DNA of 64,000 nt, taken from Puffinus mauretanicus (lineage: Eukaryota; Chordata; Aves; Procellariiformes; Procellariidae). The notes beneath the pieces are model-generated. The model was not told the origin of the DNA and ran no database searches. It saw nothing but the letters and a program-made list of their open reading frames with translations. The position numbers were made by a program, and so were the translations under genes. Location of the stretch: positions 186,001 to 250,000 of the forward strand of contig JAJKFH010001402.1 in assembly GCA_023333565.1 (NCBI GenBank), in the 5' to 3' direction. Numbering within the stretch: the stretch's first letter is position 1; every line of letters begins with the position of its first letter. Below, in pieces: positions 35,527 to 44,866 of this stretch.

Positions 35527-36166
35527 GCAGTAGCCCAGGTGGCCAAGAAGGCCAATGGCATCCTGGCCTGTATCAGAAATAGTGTGGCCAGCAGAAGTAA
35601 GGAAGTGATCGTGCCCTTGTACTTGGCACAGGTGAGGCCACATCTCGAATAGTGTGTTCACTTTTGGGCCCCTCACTACACGGAGGACATTGAGGTGCTG
35701 GAGCACGCCCAGAGAAGGGTAACGAAGCTGATGACGGGTCTGGAGAACAAGTCTTATAAGGAGCGGCTGAGGGAACTAGGACTGTTTAGTCTGGAGAAGA
35801 GGAGGCTGAGTGGAGACCTTATCGCTCTCTACAACTACCTGACAGGAGGTTGTAGCGAGGTGGGTGTTGGTCTCTTCTCCCAAGTAACAAGCGATAGGAT
35901 GAAAGGAAATGGCCTCAAGTTGTGCCAAGGGAGGTTTAGATTGGACATTGGGAAAATTTTCTTTACTGAAAGAGTGGTCAGGCCTTGGAACAGGCTGCCC
36001 AGGGAAGTGGCTGAGTCACCATCCCTGGAAGTATTTAAAAGATGTGTAGATGAGGCGCCTAGGGACATGGTTTAGTGGGCATGGTGGTGTTGGGTTGATG
36101 GTTGGACTCGATGATCATAGAGGTCTTTTCCAACCTTAATGATTCTATGATTCTATGATTCTATGA
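35527..36166 (+). mobile_element. CR1 LINE 3' fragment inside ERV-L pol
   Basis: The C-terminal CR1 ORF2 ([18 protein letters not shown], then [14 protein letters not shown] and [20 protein letters not shown]) is followed by a CR1 3' untranslated region ending in three ATTCTATG units. A stop interrupts it near 35,650. It is 5'-truncated, which is typical. ERV-L RNase H sequence resumes right after it, so it inserted after the provirus did. A GTTCATGCA word occurs twice at the left junction, but no clear target duplication spans both ends. Confidence 0.92.
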
Positions 36167-36172
36167 AACCAT

Positions 36173-36607
36173 CGGAGATGGAAGGCTGCTGTATGGAGTC
36201 CTATATGACAAGTTGCAGAAACTGCTGAAGGAGAAGGTGAATCGAGTCAGTTTGCAGAGGTGAAAGCCATCCAGCTGGCTTTAGATATTGATGAACAAGA
36301 AAAATGGCCAGTACTTTATCTCTATACTGACTCATGGATGGTGGCAAACGCCCTGTGGGGGCAGTTGCAGCAATGGAAGCAGACCAATTGGCAGCGCAGA
36401 TGTAAACCCATCCGGGCTGCCGCATTGTGGCAAGATATTGCTGCCTGGGTAGAGAACTTGGTTGTAAAAGTTCATCACATAGTTGCTCACGTACCCAAGT
36501 GTCAGGCCACTGAAGAACATCAAAACAACCAGCAGGTGGACCAGGCTGCTAAGATCGAAGTGGCTCAGGGGATCTGGACTGGCAAGATAAGGGTGAACTG
36601 TTTATAG
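36173..36607 (+). pseudogene. pol: ERV-L RNase H
   Basis: Reads AIQLALDIDEQEKWPVLY then YTDSWMVANAL, where the Asp of YTDS is a catalytic residue, and further on KVHHIVAHVPK. It begins out of frame just after the CR1 and ends with a stop at 36,605-36,607. RNase H would remove genomic RNA during reverse transcription. Confidence 0.8.
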
Positions 36608-36609
36608 CT

Positions 36610-37460
36610 CGGTGGGCCCATGACACTACAGGCCATCAAGGAAGAGACGTAACATACAGATGGGCTCGTGATCGAGGGGTGGACTTGACCATGGACACTA
36701 TTGCCCAGGTTATCCATGAATGTGAAACATGCGCTGCAATCAAGCAAGTCAAGCGAGTAAAGCCTCTTTGGTATGGAGGACGATGGCTGAAACATGGGCA
36801 GGCCTGGCAGATTGATTATATCACACTCCCACAAACCCGCCAAGGCAAGCGCTATGTGCTCACCACGGTGGAAGCAACCACAGGATGGCTGGAAATATAT
36901 CCCGTGCCCCTTGCGACTGCTCGGCCCAGCATCCTGGGCCTTGAAAAGCAAGTCCTATGGCAACATGGCACCCCAGAAAGAATTGAGTCAGACAACGGGA
37001 CTCATTTCCGAAACACCCTCATAGACACCTGGGCCAAAGAGCATGGCATTGAGTGGGTATATCACATCCCCTACCATGCACCAGCCTCCAGAAAAGTCGA
37101 ACGATACAGTGGACTGCTAAAGACAACACTGAGAGCAATGGGTGGTGGGACATTCAAGCATTGGGATACACATTTGGCAAAAGCCACCTGGTTAATCAAC
37201 ACTAGGGGATCCGTTAATTGATCTGGCCCTGCCCAATGAAAACCTTTACGTACTGTAGAGGGGAATAAAGTCCCTGTCATGCACATAAGAAATATGCTGG
37301 GGAAGACAGTCTGGATTATTCCTGCCTCTGGCAAGGGAAAACCCATTTGTGGGATTGCTTTTGCTCAGGGACCTGGGCGCACTTGGTGGGTAATGTGAAA
37401 GGATGGGGAAGTCCAGTGTGTACCTCAAGGGGATTTGATTTTGAGTCAAAATAGCCAATG
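36610..37460 (+). pseudogene. pol: ERV-L integrase
   Basis: The zinc-binding end includes CETCAAIKQ. The catalytic core has Asp in WQIDYITL, Asp in SDNGTHF and Glu in KVERYSG, with 35 residues between the last two, so the D,D-35-E triad is intact. A stop at about 37,221 and another near 37,398 break the C-terminal DNA-binding part. This enzyme makes the 5-bp target duplications seen for the family. Confidence 0.87.
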
Positions 37461-37901
37461 AACTGAGTTGTATGATGTTAATTGCTATATAATACTGTAT
37501 GTCATCACTTCTATGGCTATCTATGTCATACCAATGGTATTGCAGTAAGAATCACCCAGATTAATGAAGAAGGAACTCTGATGAAACCAAGCAAAGTGCA
37601 ACAATGATAAAACAGGATGAGCGCAGCCATAATGGAACCAGAACCGGCCTCAGCATGCAACAATCCAACACCACACACCATCTCTCCTGCCCTGAAAGAC
37701 TGTTATGACAGATGGAGCCCAAAGTCATGGACTAAACTAACTCAACGGACATTTTAGAGGGATGACCCATAGACCAAGGAAATGATATCTCTGTCTGTAT
37801 GTAACAAAAGGCCGGAAAAGTGGTGATGATTAATTGGAACGTATAGGAAAAATGTTAAGACCTGGGCATGACGTAGATGGTATAGAATAAGGGGTGGATA
37901 C
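37461..37901 (+). other. ERV-L 3' untranslated region and polypurine tract
   Basis: About 440 bp between integrase and the 3' LTR with no open frame of note and no env. A short purine-rich run (GAATAAGGGGTGGA, 37,885-37,898) lies just upstream of the LTR and probably acts as the plus-strand primer. Confidence 0.65.
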
Positions 37902-38451
37902 TGTCCTGGTTCTGGCTGGGACAGAGTTCACTTTCTTCCCAGTAGCTTGGGGGTGTCCTGTGGTTTGGGTTTCCTATGGAGAGGAGCGTTGATGGCCCAT
38001 TGATACTTTGGTTGTTGCTGGCTGGGGCTTGCACCGAGGTTTTTTTTTTTCCCGGCCTCCCATGCTCTGCCAAGTGCACGGGAAGCTGGAGGTGGGGTAG
38101 CATAGCCAGGGTGGTTGACCCAGCTGGCCAATGGGGTATTCTATACCATGTGACGTCATGCTCAGTATAAAAACCAAAGGTGGGGGGGCTCGCCCCCCGT
38201 TCGGGACATGCGGTCAGGGGTCGGTGAGCAGTGGCATTCTGGATCATCTGCTTTGTTTATTCTGTTATTGTTGTTATCATTGTTATTATTACTGCTCTAC
38301 TTGGTTTTATTTCCATTATTAAACTGTTTTTATCTCAACCCGTGAGTTTTTCTACTTGTGCCCTCCCGATTCTCTCCCCATCCTACCAGAGGGGGGAGAT
38401 GAGCAAGCAGCTTTGTGGTGTTTAGTTGCTGGCTGGGGTTAATCCACGACA
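37902..38451 (+). mobile_element. 3' LTR of the ERV-L provirus
   Basis: Begins TGTCCTGGTT and ends ATCCACGACA, the same family as the 5' LTR. CRE TGACGTCA is at 38,151-38,158, followed by TATAAAAA and a G7/C6 hairpin at 38,182-38,198. It is followed at once by CACCC, the target duplication, and then by satA. Confidence 0.93.
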
Positions 38452-38456
38452 CACCC

Positions 38457-38897
38457 CTAGTGCCCACCACCCAGCAGCCTAAATGGTCAGCATCCAGAAA
38501 TGGCCAGCACCCAGCATCCTGAGCGCCCAGCACCCCCAGCACCTTGACATGGCCAGTACCCAGCACGCCCAGCATACAACACTTGAACACGCCCAATAAC
38601 CACCTCCCCCAGTGCCCAGCACCCAGCACTCCCCGCACCCAGCACCAGGACACGCCCAGCACCAGGACATGCCCAGCACTCGCCCATGCCCAGCATACCC
38701 AGCACCCCAAATGGCCAGCATCCAGACATGCCCAGCACCCAGCATGCCCAGTGCCCAGCACCAAGCACCCCCAGCCCCAGGGTGCTGACAAGCCCAGCAC
38801 CCAAACATACCCAGCATTCATCATGCTCAGCTCCCAGCACCCCCAGTGCCCAGCACCTCCAGCATCCAGCACCTGGACATGCCCAGCACCTCAGCAC
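38457..38897 (+). repeat. satA array, C-rich on plus
   Basis: Resumes the array interrupted by the ERV-L. CCCAGCA units with GGACATGCCC variants. It ends at a fold-back palindrome, CAGCAC - GCA - GTGCTG at 38,892-38,906. Confidence 0.93.
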
Positions 38898-38900
38898 GCA

Positions 38901-40468
38901 GTGCTGGGTACTGGGCATCTCTGGGTGCCTGGCATGTCCGACTGATGGGTGATGGGCACTGGAGCTGCTGGGTGCTGGGTGCTGGGCACTGGGCATTCTG
39001 AGTGCGCTTGATATCTGGGTGCTGGGCATGTCTGGGTGCTGTATGCTGAGCACTGGGAGTGCTGGCTGGTGGGCATGTCCACGTGCTGGGCATGTCCGTG
39101 TGCTGGATGCTGGGCGCTGGGGGTACTGGATGCTGGGGGGGCTAGGCATTGGGAATATCCAGCTGCTGGGCATGTCCGGGTCCTGGGTGCATGCTCTGGG
39201 GGCGCTGGGTTCTTGGCTCTGGGGGTGCATGTCCAGGTTTGGATTGCTGGGCGGTGTCAGTGGTGTTTGTTGGGCCCTCGTGGTGCTGGGTGTTGGCCAT
39301 GTCCTCGTGTTGGGCATGTACATGTGCTGGGTGCTGGGCATGTCTGGGTGCTGGGCTCTGGCGATGCTGGGCACTGGGGTTGGTGGTCTCTGGAAGTGCT
39401 GGGTGTTGGATAAGTTTGGGTGCTGTGTGTTGGGTGGTGGCTGTGCTGGGTGCTGGGCATGTGTGGGTGCTGAGCACTCAGGGTGCTGCGTTGTGGGCAC
39501 CAGCAATGCTGCCTGCTGGGCATGGCCGAGTGCTGGTCATGTCCGGGTGTTGGGTGTTCTTTGACACTGGGGGTGCTGGGTGCTGGCCATGACCGGGTGC
39601 TGGGCATGTGCAGGTGCTGGGCACTGGGTGTGCTGGGTGCTGGGCATGTCTGTGTGCTGGATGCTGGCCTCTGGCTGTACTGGGTGCTGGGTGTTGGGTA
39701 TTTCCTGGTGCTGGCCATGTCTGGATTCTGGTTTCATGCGCTGAGGGTTCTGGGTGCTCGTCTCTGGGGGTGATGGGTTGAGGGCATGTACAGGTGCTGG
39801 GCATGTCCGGGTACTGGGTATTGGGCAGTGGGGATGCTGGGCATATCCGGGTGTTGGGTGCTGGGTCCTGGGGGTGGTGGGCACTGGGGGTGCTGTTTTC
39901 TGGGCGCCAGGGGTGCTGCCTGCTGAGTCTGGGTTCTCGGTATGACCGCTTGCTGGGTGCTGGGCACTGCTACTTCTGGGTGCTGGGTGTGTCCAAGTGC
40001 TGGGCATGTCCGGGTTTTGGTTTCTGGCCACTGGCTGTGCTGGGCACTGGGGCTGCTGTGTCGTGGGCATTGGGGGTGCTGCATAGTACGGCCTGAAGCT
40101 GTTGGATGCTGGGCATGTCCGGGTCCTGGGTGCTGGGTGCTGCGCGCCAGGGGGTGCTGGGTTGTGGGCACTGGTGATGTTGAGTGCTTCCAGTTGGAGT
40201 TGCTGGGTATGGGCATGTGCAGGTGCTGGGCATGACTGGGTGCTGGGCCCTGGGTCTTCTGCGTGCTGGGCCCTGAGAGTGCTGGGTGCTGGGCATATCT
40301 GGGTGTTGGTCATCTAGTTGTGCTGGGCGCTGGGCCCTGAGGCTGCTGGGTGGTGGGGGGTGGGAGTGCTGCATGCCATGTTCTGGGTGCTGTGCGCTGG
40401 GGGTGCTGGGTGCTAATCACAGTGGGCGCTGGGTGTTAGGCATGTCCCAGTGCTGAGCATATCTGGGT
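38901..40468 (-). repeat. satA array, G-rich on plus
   Basis: About 1.57 kb of GGTGCTGGG text. It contains a canonical four-run G-quadruplex motif at 38,970-38,993 (GGG runs separated by TGCT, TGCT, CACT). It also has two GGGCATGTCC decamers at 39,071-39,080 and 39,088-39,097 separated by 7 bp. It ends in the palindrome centred on 40,469. Confidence 0.93.
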
Positions 40469-40487
40469 TACCCAGACATGACCAGCA
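40451..40487. repeat. Fold-back palindrome at satA strand switch
   Basis: Arms 40,451-40,468 and 40,470-40,487 match at about 14 of 18 positions with a one-base loop; the inner TCTGGGT/ACCCAGA is perfect. satA text is G-rich to the left and C-rich to the right, so the array inverts exactly here. Confidence 0.85.
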
Positions 40488-43400
40488 CCGAAACATAGCC
40501 AACACCCAGCACATCCAGCACGCAGCACCCAGAACCCGGAAATGCCCAGCACTCTGACATGCCCAGCACCCAACACCCTCAGGGCCCAGCACCCAGCACA
40601 GCCACAGCCCAGTACCCAGCACACGGACATGCCCAGCACCCTGACATATCCAGCAGGCAGCACCACCAGTGCCCAGAACCCAGTACCCGGACATGACCAG
40701 CACCCAGCAACTCCACCATCCAACACCCAGCACACGGAAATGCCCAACACCCATCACCCACAGAGCTCAGCACCCAGCACCCCAACTGCCCAACACCCAG
40801 CATCAGAACATGCCAAGCACCTCTTTCCCCAACGACCACCACCCCCAGTACCCACAGCATCGCAGGTGCCCAGCACCCAGTACCGGGACAAGCCCAACAC
40901 CTAGACACGCCCAGCACCCAGCACAGCCAGTGCCCAGAACCCAGCAACCCCACCCAGCACCCCCTGGGCCAAGCATCCAACAACAGACCATGCCCAGTAC
41001 CCAACAACCCAACCGCCGAACACACAGCAACCACACATGCCCAGCACCCAGCACACGCACAGCCCAGCAACTCCACAGACAAGCACACAGCACCCTCACA
41101 GCACAACACCTGGACATGCCCAGCACATAGCACCCGCACTGCCCAACACCACCACTGCCCAGTACCCAGCACCCAGACATGCACAGCACCCAAACATGCC
41201 CACCTCCCAACACACCACTGCCCAGAACCCGGCAAACCAGAACCCAACATCCCCACTGAGCAGCTCCCGGACATGACTAGCACCTAGCACTCACAGCACT
41301 CAGCACCCAGCACCCAGCACCCCCAGTGCCTTGCACCCAGCACCCCGCACCTGGACATGCCCAGCACCTGGAAATGCACAGCACCCAGCACTCCCAGGAC
41401 CCAGCACTCAGAATGCCAGCACACTGCACCCATCATATCCTCCACCCAGCACCAAGAAACCCCAGTGCCCAGCACCCCCAGGACCCAGCACTCCCACGGC
41501 CCAGCATTGATTCCCAGACATGCACAAAACCCAGCACATCCGCCGCCAACACACTTCACCTGCATATGTCCAGCACCCACATCCCCAGTGCCAGCACCCA
41601 GCACCCTCACTGCCCACCACCCAGAACCCCAAGTGTCGAGCACACAGCATCTGCACATGCCCAGCACCTGGACATGACCAGCACCCAGAAGACCCACAAC
41701 CCAGCACCTGGTCATGACCAGCAACTAGAAATGCCCACAGCAACCCTAGCTCCCAGCACCCCCAGCTCCCAGCACCCCCAGTGTCCAGCACTGGGCACCC
41801 GGTCATGCCAAGCACCCGAACATGCCCAGGACCTAACACCCCAGTGCCCAGCACCCAATACCCCCAGCACCCAGTAGCCCCAGCAACGAGCATACAGCAG
41901 CAAGACATACCCTGCACCCAGTTATGCATAGTACCCAGCACCCCCAGGGCCCAGCAACCAACACCTGGACATGCCCAGCACCAAGAACCCCCACTGCCCA
42001 ACATCCCAGCATCCCCAGCGACCACACCACCCCCAGCGCTAAGCACCCAGCACCGCCATTGCCCAACACCCGGACATACCCAGCACCCAGCATCCCACCA
42101 CCCATCACTGCCAGTGCCCAATACCCAGCACCCGGACCTGCTCAGCACAACCAGGACCCAGCACACAGCACATGCACATGCCAAGAATCCAGCACCCCTC
42201 AACCACAGCACCCAGCAAAGCCAATGCACGCACCCAGCACTGCATATGCCCAGCACCCAGCACCTCCAGCACCCAGCATCCAGCACCAAGACATACCCTG
42301 CACTCAGTTATGCAGAGAACCCAGCAATACCAGAGCCCAGCACCCCTAGGACCTAGCACTAAGCACCCCCACAGCCCCACACCCACCACCCAGACATGCC
42401 CAGCACACAGCACCCCCACCGCCCCACACCACCACTGCCCCCCTACCCAGCACTCAGACATGCCCAGCACCCAAACACGCCCAGCGCCCAACACACCGGT
42501 GCCCAAAACCCAGCAAAGCAGCACCCAACATCCCCAGTGAGTAGCACAAAACACCGGGACATACCCAGCACCCAGCACCCGCAGCACTCAGCACCCAACA
42601 CCCCAGTGCCCAGCACCCAACACACCCAGCACCCAGTAGCCCCAGCACCCAGCATCCTGCACCCGGTTATGCATAGTACCCAGCACTCCCAGGGCCCAGC
42701 AACCAGCACCCCCAGGAACTAGCACACAGCACCCACACCAGCAACCCCAGTGCCCAGCAACCCCAGTGCCCAGCACCCAGCAAACTCAGGCCCCAGCACC
42801 CAGCCATACCAGCACCCAGACGAGCCCAGAACCCAGAAACCCCAGTGCACAGAACCCAGCAACCCCAGCGCCCAGAAAACAACAGCCCCAGCACCCAGCA
42901 CCCTCACCAGGGCCCAGTAACCAAAACCTGCACATGCCCAGCACGCAGCACCCCCAGGGACGACCACCCCCAGCGCCAAGCACCCAGCACTGCCCATTGC
43001 CCAGCACTCAGACATGCCCAGCACCCAGACATGCCCAGCAGGCAGCTTCCCTGGTGCCCAGCACTCCGAGTGCCCAGCACCCAGCACCCGGACATGCCCA
43101 GGGCCCAACATAGAGCACCCACACTGCTCAACACCCAGACACACCCAGCACGACCAGGGCTCAGCACTCAGCACACAGACATGCCAACAATCCAGCATCC
43201 CCAGAGCACAGCACCCAGCAAACCCAGCACACACGCCCAGCACCGCATATGCCCAGCACCCAGACTTGCCCAGCACCCAGACTTGCCCAACACCCAGCAC
43301 CCCGAGCACTCAGCACCCAGGATCTGGACATGTCCAGCACCCACAACCTGCAGGGCCTAGCACACAGAACCCTCACCAGCCAGTACCCAGACATGCCCAC

Positions 43401-44189
43401 TAGTGAGCAACCCCAGTGCCCAGCACCCCCAGCACTACCTGCTGTGCCCAGCATTCAGCATACACACATGCCCAGCACACAGACATACCCACCAGCCAGC
43501 ATTCCTTGTGCCCAGCAACCAAAGCACCCTCCACCCAGACATGCCCAGCACTCAGCACCCCCACCACCCAACACCCTGCATCAGTACATGCCCAGCAACA
43601 AGCACTCCCAGCACCTACCACTGCCAGTGCCCAGTAACTAGCACACAGACATGCCCAGCACACAGACATGCCCACCAGTCAGCATCCCCAGTGCCCAGCA
43701 CCCAGTGCCAAGCACTCAGCAGACATGCCCAGCACCTGATATATTTATTCCCCAGCAGCCCCAGGGCCCAGCACCCAGCACATGGAGTGTCCAGCACCCA
43801 CAGTCCCAGCACCCAGCAGTCCCAGTGCCCAGGATTGATCACTTGGACATGACCAGCACCCAGAGATGCCCAGAACCCTGCACCCCCGGTGCCTACCACT
43901 CAGTACCCCCAATGCCCAGCACTGAAAGTAACCAGCACCCACCACCCAGACATGACCATCACCTGGACATTCCCAGCACCAAGCACTCCCAGTCTCCAGC
44001 ATCTGGACATGCCCAGCACCCGGACATGTCCAGAAACCACTACACTCAGGGCCCAGCACACAATACCCCCACCGCCCAACACCCAGCATCGGGACGTGAC
44101 ACCAGCACCCCCAGTGCCCAGCACCCAGCACCCTCACCACTCAGCAGTCAGCAACAGGACATGCGCAGCACCAAGCACTGCCAATGGGT
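40470..44189 (+). repeat. satA array, C-rich on plus, 3.7 kb
   Basis: The longest uninterrupted satA block. Units vary by substitution and by 1-2 base length change, so no strict higher-order period is seen by eye. It includes half-sites GGACATGCCC (44,005-44,014) and GGACATGTCC (44,022-44,031) 7 bp apart. Long open frames on both strands are a product of the stop-free unit. Confidence 0.95.
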
Positions 44190-44866
44190 ACCAAGGGGTG
44201 CTTGTTGTGCTGGATGTTGCACATTTGGGGTGCTGGGTGCTGGAGATGGCTGAGAAGGGGCTGTCAAGGGAAGGTGAGAGCCACTGACAGCTTTCAGTCC
44301 TGGACACTTCTGTTAGGGAGCTCAACGTGCTGTTTGTGCGGCTTGAAACTGGGCTGAGTGAGTGTGAGAGCTATGGGGTAGAGGAAGCACAGAGCCCCTG
44401 TGTGGGTGGGGCTGTGAAGGGATTGCCACGGGAAGGTGAGAGCCGCCAATATCTTTCAGTCCTGGCTAATTGTGTGAGGGAGCTCGACAGGGAGCTTGAC
44501 TGCTTTGGAGTTGGGCTCCGGCAAGCTTGATGGCTGAGTAGTACAGCAAGCACAGAGCCCCGCCGTTGGTGGGGTCCTGAAAGGGCTGCCAAGGAAGGCA
44601 AGTGAAACCAACAGCTTTCAATCCTGGTTCCTTCTGTGTTGGAGCGCCATCTGGTGGGTGGGCATTTCGGAGCTGGGCTCTGATGCCGGTAAGGCATAAG
44701 TTGATGTTTAGGTGGGAGAACAAAGGGAGCGGAGCGGAGTTGTGGGTGTTGAGAGGGGCTGCCAAGGGAAGATGAGGGCTGGTATCAGCCTTCAGTCCTT
44801 GCTACTTCTGCGTTGGAACTCCATGTGGTGGCCCTTTCAGAGCTGGGCTCTGACTGACAGTAAAGC
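44190..44866 (-). repeat. satB block, four copies
   Basis: Landmark words AAGGTGAG, AAGGTGAG, AAGGCAAG and AAGATGAG start at 44,271, 44,433, 44,595 and 44,769, giving spacings of 162, 162 and 174 bp. Each unit also has TTTCAGTCCTGG- and GAGCTGGGCTCTG-like words. The left edge begins with a palindromic GGGTACC joint that recurs at the other satB blocks. satA resumes near 44,867. Confidence 0.88.

Larger units (their letters stand above)
32031..38451 (+). mobile_element. ERV-L provirus, complete with both LTRs but defective
   Basis: LTR - Lys-type primer site - gag - pro - pol remnants - polypurine tract - LTR, flanked by identical 5-bp CACCC (32,026-32,030 and 38,452-38,456). The element inserted directly into satA. 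All proteins are broken by frameshifts, most of the RT palm is deleted, and a CR1 LINE sits in the RT/RNase H region. No env or dUTPase was found between the integrase and the 3' LTR. Confidence 0.95.

Noticed and set aside
40470..44189. CRISPR-like direct repeats
   Set aside because: Repeats are contiguous and variable with no unique spacers of even length, and the genome is avian. This is a satellite.
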